Shown: one piece after another, positions 57,078 to 64,000 of the stretch | Position numbering within the stretch: the first letter of the stretch is position 1 | Layout: the number at the start of each line of letters is the position of its first letter | NCBI RefSeq assembly: GCF_002858745.1 | Contig: NZ_PJRO01000010.1 | Span: forward strand, 62,001 to 126,000 | DNA length: 64,000 nucleotides | Reading direction: 5' to 3' | DNA from: Mesorhizobium loti | Lineage (GTDB): Bacteria; Pseudomonadota; Alphaproteobacteria; Rhizobiales; Rhizobiaceae | Program-made: the position numbers and the translations under genes | The notes under the pieces: generated by a model | Database searches by the model: none | What the model was told of the DNA's origin: nothing | Seen by the model: the letters and a program-made list of their open reading frames with translations, nothing else

Positions 57078-57692
57078 ATGAATCGAACCCTGCTTACCGC
57101 GCTGCTCGTCTTTTTTGCCGTTTCCACGGCCGAGGCAGCGAATCTCGTGAAAACTTACAGCTACTTTTCAATCGGCGGACGCTCGCTGGAACAGATCCAG
57201 GCAGAGCTGTCGAAACGCGGGCCTTCCGTGAAGTCCACAGGCATGCGCCATCCCGGTGCCACCCGCATGGCCTTCACCAGCCGTATTGGATACGCCGAGG
57301 CACCGGACTCGTGCCGCATCGTGTCGGCTGTGGTGACGGTGAAGACCCATGTCATCCTGCCCAGATGGAAACCGCGCGGCAAGGTCGGCCCCGATGTGCG
57401 GCTGTTCTGGAACACGCTTGCGGCCGACATCAAGCGACATGAAGACCGCCACGTCGAAATCGCCAAGGATTACGGCCGGCGCCTGGAAAGTTCGTTGAGA
57501 GGCATCGGCAAAGAGGACAATTGCAAGCTCGCAGCGGCGCAAGCCAGGGAAGTGACGGCAAGGATCCTCAGTCAGCACGATCAGGCGCAGGTTGAATTCG
57601 ACCGTGTCGAAATGGTCAATTTCGAAAGCCGCATCATCAGGCTGATGCGTTATCGCATCCAGCAGATCGAGGCTGGCCGCCTGCCCGGCTGA
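57078..57692 (+). CDS. DUF922 domain secreted protein (putative zinc protease)
   Basis: A 204-residue protein with a signal peptide (LLTALLVFFAVSTAEA, cleavage about residue 20) and the DUF922 core. Residues His121-Glu122-x-x-His125 (HEDRHVEIA) form an HExxH zinc site, so it is a probable periplasmic metalloprotease, though activity is unproved. Two Cys (Cys79 and one near residue 160) may pair. The ATG at 57078 has AAGAGG upstream. It diverges from folP. Confidence 0.85.
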   Translation: MNRTLLTALLVFFAVSTAEAANLVKTYSYFSIGGRSLEQIQAELSKRGPSVKSTGMRHPGATRMAFTSRIGYAEAPDSCRIVSAVVTVKTHVILPRWKPRGKVGPDVRLFWNTLAADIKRHEDRHVEIAKDYGRRLESSLRGIGKEDNCKLAAAQAREVTARILSQHDQAQVEFDRVEMVNFESRIIRLMRYRIQQIEAGRLPG

Positions 57693-57979
57693 GCGGCAGT
57701 CCCCGGGATTTTATTGGATTTTGCGAAACAGGATCAATGGAAGCAACCCGTTGGTCCTTGAGGGCCGTGGGCTATATAAGGAACGAGATTGCCGACAAGG
57801 CGCGTTCGGTTGCGGCCGACAACAAAAAATTTCAACCGTCTGTCGAAATGAGCACAGCCGGCGCGACATAAGTTCGGCCAATGCAGGTTTCTCGACAAGT
57901 ACGGACCATCAAGCCGCCACACATTACCCGGATCTTGCTGGGGTTCGCCCTCAGGCAGGTGTGCGCGGCAGACAGGTGA

Positions 57980-59464
57980 ATGACCATGGACCAGAGTGTT
58001 TCAAACCCTGCGGCGACAGAAGATGGTGCGCTTTCGGAAAGCGAAAAGAACGCCATCATCGGCGGCGTGCTTCTGTCGATGCTGCTGGCAGCACTCGACC
58101 AGACCATCGTGGCGCCGGCCATGCCGACCATCGCGGAGGCGCTGGGCCATGCGCAGTACCTGCCTTGGATCGTCACCGGCTATCTGCTCACCGCCACCGC
58201 AATGGCCCCGCTCTACGGCAAGATTTCCGACGTGCACGGCCGACGGCCGACGCTTTATGCGGCAATCCTGATTTTCCTGGCCGGCTCGCTGGTGGCCGCG
58301 CTTGCGCCAAACATGCTGGTTCTCATCATTGGCCGCGCCATCCAGGGCCTGGGCGGCGGTGGCCTGTTTGCGATGGCGCAGACGGTGATCGGCGATCTGG
58401 TGCCACCAAAGGAGCGCGCCCGTTACGCCGCCTGGATTTCCGGCACCTGGGCCGTCGCCAGCATCGCCGGCCCTCTGCTCGGCGGCACCTTTGCCGAGCA
58501 CCTGCACTGGTCGCTGATCTTCTGGATCAACCTGCCGCTAGGCCTGCTGGCCATGGCCATCATCAACAAGCCGCTGAGAAAACTCCCCGTTGCCGCTCAC
58601 AGGCACAGCATCGACTGGCTGGGGGCCGCACTGCTGGTCATTGCCACCTCACTGCTGCTTTTGGCGTTGAATTGGGGCGGCGGCACGTATCCTTGGGGTT
58701 CAGCGCAAATCCTCGGCCTGTTCGCCGCCTCGGCCATCACCTGGGCCGTCTTCGCGCTGCGGCTGGTCAAGGCGACCGAACCCCTGATCTCGCTGAACGT
58801 GCTCGGCAATTCGATCGTCCTTGCCGGAACGCTGTCGCTGTTCCTGCTGCAGGCCGCGAATGTCGGGTTGTCGGTCTACCTGCCAGTCTATCTTCAGGCT
58901 CATCTCGGCCTGACCGCTTCGGAATCCGGCCTGGCGATGCTCGGCATCCTGCTCGGCACTGTCGCCGGCGCGACCACGGCGGGCCGCCTGACGCCGCGCT
59001 TTACCCATTACAAGCGGCTGGCGCTGATCGGCGTCTGCTTCGGCATCGCTGCCTTGGCCGTGCTCGCCTTCGTTGCCGGCAGCACGTCGCTGGTCTGGGT
59101 GGTGGTGCTGACCACCTGCGTCGGTTATGGCGCAGGCACCACCTTCCCGGTCGCAACCATCTCCGTACAGAATGCGGTCGAACGCAGCCATCTGGGTGTG
59201 GCGACCGGCGTGCTCACCTTCATGCGGTCGCTGGGCGGCGCACTCGGTGTCGCACTGCTGGGCGCGGTCGGTGTCGCGTACGGCCTTCCATTGATGGGTG
59301 AAGGCATTCAGGCGCAGACGCAGTTGTCGTCAGCGGTTCCGTTTGCCGCGATCTTCTTCGTCAGCGTGGCGCTGCTTGTCGCAACGCTTGCAGCCCTTGC
59401 GGTGATGCCCGAGAAGCCGCTACGCGGTCGCGACGAAGCCGAGGCGCCGATGATTGCGGAATAA
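57980..59464 (+). CDS. DHA2-family (EmrB/QacA) MFS drug efflux transporter
   Basis: A 494-residue, 14-segment MFS protein. Typical features: LAALDQTIVAPAMPTIAEAL in segment 1 (motif D1), GKISDVHGRRPTLY (motif A) between segments 2 and 3, and the motif C-like GPLLGG in segment 5. Such pumps exchange protons for drugs or other organic compounds at the inner membrane. No regulator or membrane-fusion partner (EmrA) is adjacent. The ATG at 57980 has AGGTG just upstream; ATG 57986 is also possible. The 287-base region before it holds no gene I can support. Confidence 0.9.
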   Translation: MTMDQSVSNPAATEDGALSESEKNAIIGGVLLSMLLAALDQTIVAPAMPTIAEALGHAQYLPWIVTGYLLTATAMAPLYGKISDVHGRRPTLYAAILIFLAGSLVAALAPNMLVLIIGRAIQGLGGGGLFAMAQTVIGDLVPPKERARYAAWISGTWAVASIAGPLLGGTFAEHLHWSLIFWINLPLGLLAMAIINKPLRKLPVAAHRHSIDWLGAALLVIATSLLLLALNWGGGTYPWGSAQILGLFAASAITWAVFALRLVKATEPLISLNVLGNSIVLAGTLSLFLLQAANVGLSVYLPVYLQAHLGLTASESGLAMLGILLGTVAGATTAGRLTPRFTHYKRLALIGVCFGIAALAVLAFVAGSTSLVWVVVLTTCVGYGAGTTFPVATISVQNAVERSHLGVATGVLTFMRSLGGALGVALLGAVGVAYGLPLMGEGIQAQTQLSSAVPFAAIFFVSVALLVATLAALAVMPEKPLRGRDEAEAPMIAE

Positions 59465-59508
59465 GCGTTCAGAAACAGAAGATTACAGCTCAGTTCCAAG
59501 CCAGGAAA

Positions 59509-59829
59509 TCAACCCTGGCGCTCGGGAATGCGCACCACCAGCCCATCCAGTTCGTCGCGGACCTTGATCTGGCAGGACAGGCGCGAGTTCGGCTGCACTT
59601 CATAGGCAAAGTCGAGCATGTCCTCCTCCATTGCCTCGGGCTCGCCGACCACGCCTGTCCAGGCTTCGTCGACATAGACATGGCAGGTTGCGCAGGCGCA
59701 GGCGCCGCCGCATTCGGCCTCGATACCTGGAACCGCATTGCGGATGGCGTTCTCCATAACGGTCGAGCCGCTTTCGGCATTGACGTCGAAATGCGTCCCG
59801 TCATGGGTGATGTAGGTCAGTTTTGTCAT
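59509..59829 (-). CDS. [2Fe-2S] ferredoxin, adrenodoxin type
   Basis: A 106-residue ferredoxin with the cluster ligands Cys40, Cys46, Cys49 and Cys86, exactly the C-x5-C-x2-C-x36-C spacing of adrenodoxin-type proteins ([11 protein letters not shown] then RLSCQIKV). These carry electrons for cytochrome P450s, Fe-S assembly or hydroxylases. No redox partner is adjacent, so its client is not shown. It faces the efflux pump gene convergently. Confidence 0.93.
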   Translation of the reverse strand: MTKLTYITHDGTHFDVNAESGSTVMENAIRNAVPGIEAECGGACACATCHVYVDEAWTGVVGEPEAMEEDMLDFAYEVQPNSRLSCQIKVRDELDGLVVRIPERQG

Positions 59830-59972
59830 TTGATCACCTGAGAAGTCACAGCCGAGATAATCACTCGGCGGCGCAAGTCAACTGCCGCGCGAAACCGCCT
59901 CAAAGTGACGCTTTTTGAAAAACTGGACTTCAGCCAGCGAACGGCACTCGTCCGTCCAGCAGATGGACCACT

Positions 59973-60338
59973 CTAACGGCTGATCGCGGCGATGAAGTCG
60001 CGAACGTCTTCAACCAGGGGGCCGAGCTTTTTGACAAGGCGGTCGTCTTCCGGCTGGCGTTCGAACGCGGTCGCCCAATCGGCTATTGCCAGGGCACCGA
60101 CCCCTCGAGCCGATCCTTTCAGAGCGTGTGCCAAAAGGAGACGCTGGCTTTTGTCGGCCGCCGGAAGCTTCTCGTCCACCGAGAGCGCCTGCTGCACGAA
60201 CAGTGCCAGCACCTCGCGCTCCAATTCCCGATCGCCCATGGTTTGCCGGGACAGATGCTCCATATCCACAGGCCTGCTCCGGGCCCGTCCCGACGCCTCA
60301 CCACCCGGCATCGAAAACGCCACGTTTACGCTACGCAT
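59973..60338 (-). CDS. Free-standing HPt phosphotransfer protein
   Basis: A 121-residue protein with the HPt signature HALKGSARGVGA; His71 is the likely phosphoacceptor. It is a four-helix bundle that would shuttle phosphate between receiver domains. The ATG at 60338 has GGAG 8 bases upstream; an ATG at 60353 is less well placed. It is not ChpT, which is longer and has a degenerate ATPase fold. No kinase or regulator is adjacent, so its pathway is open. Confidence 0.87.
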   Translation of the reverse strand: MRSVNVAFSMPGGEASGRARSRPVDMEHLSRQTMGDRELEREVLALFVQQALSVDEKLPAADKSQRLLLAHALKGSARGVGALAIADWATAFERQPEDDRLVKKLGPLVEDVRDFIAAISR

Positions 60339-60618
60339 AACACTCAACTCCATTGCCGCAGCAGCCTGAAGCCGCACAAGCTAACGAATTCCGATGGATG
60401 GCGGGTTAACAGGGAGTTGTGAAAAATGTTTGGCAACGCGGCCCCGGCTCACGCTTCCGTTAACCTTATATTTAAAGTTTTACGTATGCCTCCGAATGCA
60501 TGTTTTCTTTACCCCCCTGTGTCATTACGATACGAGGGTCCAAAATCAGGCCTCGGCGCGGGACGACAAAAGACAATAACGACCGCTCTCGCAGCAGCTA
60601 GTACAGGGTAGCGAAGGC

Positions 60619-63600
60619 ATGGCGAAGAAAACCACCACGACGAAGAATCTTGATTCCGAGGTCGCCAAAGAGCTCGAACAGGCTCTCGATTTCGACCTCT
60701 CCGCGGAAGCGGGAGATCTCGACATCGCTGCCTCCATGGAAGATCTGGAAGCTCAGATATCGCAGGCAGCTGACGAACTTGCCCGTGCCGGCCGCGCCGA
60801 AAAGGCAGCGCCAGTGCAGGCTCCCCAGCCAGCCAAGGTTGTGGCGACTGAACCCAAGCCCGCTGAGCTCAGGCCCATTGAGCCACGCAATGGCGCAGCG
60901 CAGCCCACCGGGTTCGCGCCTGCCAATGACGACCGACAGAAGGACTATCGCTCCTTGCTGCACGGTCTCAATCGCCGCGCCTCCAACACCATCTATTGGG
61001 TGGTGGCGTTTGTTTCGATCGCCTGGATCGCAGGTGCCGCGGCACTCGCCAATCTCCTGTTCGGTCCAGATATCTGGAACATCCGCTCCATCGCGCAGGT
61101 GCTGCAGCGCCCCGAGCTGATCGGAATCGCCGTCGCGGCGATCGTTCCGATCATCCTGTTCTGGGCTTTTGCTGCCATGGTCCGGCGCGCGCAGGACATG
61201 CGGCTGGCTGCCCAATCGATGACAGAAGTCGCGTTCCGCCTCACCGAGCCGGAAAACATCGCGCAGGATCGCGTGATGATGATCGGCCAGGCCGTGCGCC
61301 GTGAAGTCGCGGCCATGGGCGAAGGCATCGAACGCACACTCGCGCGCGCCGTCGAACTGGAAACGCTGGTTCACAGCGAGGTCAGCCAGCTCGAGCGCTC
61401 CTATACGGAAAACGAGAGCCGCATCCGCAACCTGGTCGACGGACTGGGCAGTGAACGCGAAGCCGTCATCGGCCATGCCGAGCGTGTGCGTGCTTCAATC
61501 TCAGGCGCGCATGAGACCCTGCGCGACGAGATCAACTCCGCCAGCGACATCATCCGCGAGAACATCCTCGGCGCTTCGAGCAAGCTGTCGATGACCATCA
61601 CCTCGTCGGGTGACCAGCTGATCGACCGTATCAATGAAAGCTCGATGTCGATTTTCGATTCCGTCGAAAGCCGCCTCGACACGATCACTGACCGCCTGTC
61701 CACGTCCGGCGAGGCTTTCGCCAGCCTGCTGGACACGCGCATCGCGAAGCTCACCGACAGCACCGACGGCCTGACCCGCTCGCTGACGGAACTGCTCGAC
61801 GACCGCACGCAGGGTATGGTTTCGTTGCTTGGCGGTGCCGCCCGCACCTTGAGCTCCGAGTTCGAATCCAGTCTCTCCGGCATCGAACGTACGCTGGCCG
61901 AGCGTGGCCAGGCCCTGATCAGCGAATTCCAGACCCGCGCCGAGGCACTCGACACGGGCACGCAGAAGCTCAATGCTGCGCTGGAGGCCCGTGCCCGCCA
62001 GATCAATGAAACGCTTGTCGATCGCGCCCGCGATATCGCCAACGCCTTCACCGACGGCAAGGACACGCTCACCGCCATCATCGACCAGGGCAAGGCGCAG
62101 ATCGGCACCGACATGGCCGATATCGTTAACTCGACCTCGACGATGCTGGAGGCACGCGCAACAGATTTCGCCGGCCGCATGGAAGCGGCGCGCCACGCTG
62201 TGTCGCGCACCTTCGATGCAGACATCGCCCGCCTTGCCGACGCCCGCGCCGGCATCGAGGACGCTGTCGAGAACCACAGCCGCAAGCTGGAAGAGAGCCG
62301 CGAGCGCATGGCTGCCGCCATGCACGCGGATCTGGAGAAGTTCTCCGAAGGTCGTGCCGCCATCGACGAAGCCGTCACCTCGCAAGTCCACATGCTTTCC
62401 GAAGGCCGCAACCTCATCAGCCGCGCCCTCGAGGAGGATCTGCGTAAGGTCAACGAGTCGCGCGCAGCCATCGATGCCTCGCTCGGCAGCCATCTGGAGC
62501 GCCTGGAAGAAGGTCGCTCGCGCCTGACCCTCGCCCTGAACGAGGACGCCGACAAGCTCGTGCATGCCCGCACCATCATCGACGAAATGGTTTCCGGCCA
62601 TGTCGGCAAGTTGGCCGAAGGCCGTGGGATCCTCGCCCGTGCTCTCGATGCGGACCTCAACAAACTGACCGAAAGCCGCGCAGACATTGACAATCTGGTT
62701 GCTGGCCAGGTTGCCAAAATCGCCGAAGGCCGTGCTGTGCTGGCACGCGCGCTCGAAGCGGACGTCGACAGCATCAAGGCGCTGATGGAAAGCCATTCGG
62801 TGCAGCTCGCCGACGATCGTGACCAGCTCGGTCGCGCGCTCGACGCCGACCTGTCCAGTGTCCGCCGGCTGGTCACCGACCACTCCGGCCAGCTTGCCAA
62901 CGAGCGCAGCCTGCTATCGCAGACGCTGGAATCGGACCTTGCCAAGCTCGCAGAGAGCCGTGCATCGATCGACGGGTTGGTTGCAGGCCAGGTCGAGAAG
63001 CTGGCCGAAGGCCGCGACATCCTCAAGCGCGCGCTCGAAGCCGATCTCGGGACGATCAGCTCTGTCATTTCCGACCAATCGCAGAGACTGACCGACGACC
63101 GCTCGCAATTTGCTCGTCTGCTGGAACAGGATCTGGCGAGTGTCAGCGAACTCGTGCGAGGGCATGCCGAGCAGCTTGCGGCCGACCGCTCACAGCTGGC
63201 CAGGGCTTTGGAAGACGACCTCGCCAAGCTTGCCGACAGCCGCTCGTCCATCGACGGGCTGGTCACCGGCCAGGTCGAGAAGCTCGCCGAAGGCCGCGAT
63301 ATTCTCAAGCGTGCGCTCGAGGCCGATCTCAACACCATCACGGCGGCGATCGGCGATCAGTCGCAGAAGCTGGCCGACAATCGTGCCCTCTTCTCTTCGG
63401 CATTGGATGCCGATCTCGGCAACGTCAATCAGTTGATCGCCGGTCACAGCGAACGGCTCGCCGCCGATCGTTCCCTGCTTGCCAGGGCTCTGGAAGACGA
63501 TCTCGCCAAGCTCGCCGACAGCCGCTCGTCGATTGACGGACTGGTTGCCGGTCAGGTCGAAAAACTCGCCGAAGGCCGCGATATCCTCAAGCGTGCACTC

Positions 63601-64000
63601 GAAGCCGATCTCAACACCATCACGACGGCGATCGGCGATCAGTCGCAAAAGCTGGCCGACAACCGCGTTCAGTTCGCGCAGGCTCTCGACGCCGACCTTG
63701 CCAGCGTCAATCATCTTGTCGCCGGGCACAGCGAGCGTCTCGCCGCGGATCGTTCCCTGCTCTCCAAGACACTCGAAGACAACCTCTCGAGCGTCAGCAA
63801 TCTCGTCGCGGATCACAGCGAAAGGCTGGCGGCCGACCGTGCTCTGCTTTCCAGGGCGCTGGAGGATGATCTGGCTAAGCTCGCCGACAGCCGTTCGTCG
63901 ATCGACGGCCTTGTCGCCGGCCAGGTCGAGAAGCTCGCCGAGGGCCGTGATATCCTCAAGCGCGCCCTTGAAGCCGATCTCGCCAAGATCGGTGATAGCC
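60619..64000 (+). CDS. Giant membrane-anchored coiled-coil repeat protein (3' end outside window)
   Basis: The frame opens with an ATG at 60619 and is still open at the last base (1127 residues seen). Residues 1-120 are charged and Pro/Ala-rich; two membrane segments lie at about 124-147 and 167-188; all the rest is a long coiled coil. From about residue 450 it becomes repetitive, with the motif L-A-x-x-R recurring at 18- or 29-residue steps (GQVEKLAEGRDILKRALEADL and variants). Both ends of the membrane hairpin would face the cytoplasm, making it a possible scaffold at the inner membrane. Related rhizobial proteins are sometimes called kinesin- or apolipoprotein-like; those names have no functional basis. 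Confidence 0.85.
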   Translation, partial: MAKKTTTTKNLDSEVAKELEQALDFDLSAEAGDLDIAASMEDLEAQISQAADELARAGRAEKAAPVQAPQPAKVVATEPKPAELRPIEPRNGAAQPTGFAPANDDRQKDYRSLLHGLNRRASNTIYWVVAFVSIAWIAGAAALANLLFGPDIWNIRSIAQVLQRPELIGIAVAAIVPIILFWAFAAMVRRAQDMRLAAQSMTEVAFRLTEPENIAQDRVMMIGQAVRREVAAMGEGIERTLARAVELETLVHSEVSQLERSYTENESRIRNLVDGLGSEREAVIGHAERVRASISGAHETLRDEINSASDIIRENILGASSKLSMTITSSGDQLIDRINESSMSIFDSVESRLDTITDRLSTSGEAFASLLDTRIAKLTDSTDGLTRSLTELLDDRTQGMVSLLGGAARTLSSEFESSLSGIERTLAERGQALISEFQTRAEALDTGTQKLNAALEARARQINETLVDRARDIANAFTDGKDTLTAIIDQGKAQIGTDMADIVNSTSTMLEARATDFAGRMEAARHAVSRTFDADIARLADARAGIEDAVENHSRKLEESRERMAAAMHADLEKFSEGRAAIDEAVTSQVHMLSEGRNLISRALEEDLRKVNESRAAIDASLGSHLERLEEGRSRLTLALNEDADKLVHARTIIDEMVSGHVGKLAEGRGILARALDADLNKLTESRADIDNLVAGQVAKIAEGRAVLARALEADVDSIKALMESHSVQLADDRDQLGRALDADLSSVRRLVTDHSGQLANERSLLSQTLESDLAKLAESRASIDGLVAGQVEKLAEGRDILKRALEADLGTISSVISDQSQRLTDDRSQFARLLEQDLASVSELVRGHAEQLAADRSQLARALEDDLAKLADSRSSIDGLVTGQVEKLAEGRDILKRALEADLNTITAAIGDQSQKLADNRALFSSALDADLGNVNQLIAGHSERLAADRSLLARALEDDLAKLADSRSSIDGLVAGQVEKLAEGRDILKRALEADLNTITTAIGDQSQKLADNRVQFAQALDADLASVNHLVAGHSERLAADRSLLSKTLEDNLSSVSNLVADHSERLAADRALLSRALEDDLAKLADSRSSIDGLVAGQVEKLAEGRDILKRALEADLAKIGDS
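62953..64000 (+). repeat. 282-bp tandem super-repeats within the coiled-coil gene
   Basis: Blocks that begin at the same codon (E/D-S-R-x-S-I-D-G-L-V) start at 62953, 63235 and 63517, each 282 bases (94 residues, built from steps of 18+18+29+29), and at 63886 after 369 bases, that is 282 plus one extra 87-base unit. The copies at 63235 and 63517 are nearly identical in DNA. The array runs beyond the window. Confidence 0.85.

Noticed and set aside
60460-60475. CtrA-like TTAA-N-TTAA pair before the coiled-coil gene
   Set aside because: The spacing is 8 rather than the 7 bases of the consensus, and chance A/T matches are likely in this AT-rich patch. Worth a footprint only if CtrA data point here.
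61401-63341. 646-codon open frame on the minus strand, Ser/Arg-rich
   Set aside because: It is the shadow of the repetitive coiled-coil gene; its product is a low-complexity reversal of the repeat codons.
62953-64000. CRISPR-like or mobile repeat array
   Set aside because: The repeats stay in one reading frame, have no spacers and encode a coherent coiled coil.

Overview
The window reads as a chromosomal stretch of an alphaproteobacterium of the order Hyphomicrobiales (Rhizobiales), most like Mesorhizobium/Aminobacter (Phyllobacteriaceae). Supporting this are an ndvB-ndvA pair for cyclic beta-1,2-glucan, a CckA-type cell-cycle kinase, an alpha-type DksA, a hut operon of the hutF/hutG type, rhizobial intergenic palindromes, and uniformly high GC with C/G-ending codons. 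The genus is an inference; there is no rRNA in the window. No tRNA, rRNA, CRISPR array, insertion sequence or prophage was seen, so this is mostly core chromosome with a few accessory islands.

Layout. 1-3.2 kb: a GMC alcohol oxidase/dehydrogenase (cut by the window edge) followed by a coniferyl-type aldehyde dehydrogenase, a plausible alcohol-to-acid pair. 3.2-7 kb: a LysR regulator with a YeiH-type exporter, a D-lyxose isomerase, and an isolated ccmC. 7-17.7 kb: ndvA and the 8.6 kb ndvB, which export and synthesise periplasmic cyclic glucan. 18-26 kb: complete histidine degradation (hutI-H-G-U-D on the minus strand, hutF-hutC divergent) with a perfect ATGTATATACAT palindrome between the two arms as the probable HutC operator. 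26-30 kb: an acetyltransferase, a DEAD-box helicase and pccB. 30-33 kb: an accessory patch with two end-to-end hydrolase genes, an unlisted-size 58-residue protein and a small secreted protein. 33-36.5 kb: a GMC dehydrogenase with a Tat-exported small subunit, glyoxalase I and a ribbon-helix-helix protein. 36.5-44 kb: cckA, a FliO-like membrane protein, dksA, a SixA-like phosphatase and the ycjX-ycjF pair. 44-51.4 kb: formamide metabolism (fmdA, AmiS/UreI channel, FmdB-type zinc ribbon) beside a three-gene signalling system. 51.6-60.4 kb: small envelope proteins, a Kef-type antiporter, folP-folB-folK, a DUF922 protein, a DHA2 drug-efflux pump, a [2Fe-2S] ferredoxin and a free HPt protein. 60.6-64 kb: the start of a giant membrane-anchored coiled-coil gene with 94-residue super-repeats that runs off the window.

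The most promising system is at 44-51.4 kb. A single protein joins an NCS1-family nucleobase/hydantoin permease, a Cys/His-rich module and a histidine kinase. It is translationally coupled to a receiver-histidine kinase, and both face an OmpR-type response regulator. On the other side of that regulator lies the formamidase operon, and the shared intergenic region carries a 10-bp-phased TTTGTAA direct repeat inside an inverted repeat. The simplest reading is a transporter-like sensor that detects a nitrogenous compound and controls amide use. The link is inferred from position and has not been shown.
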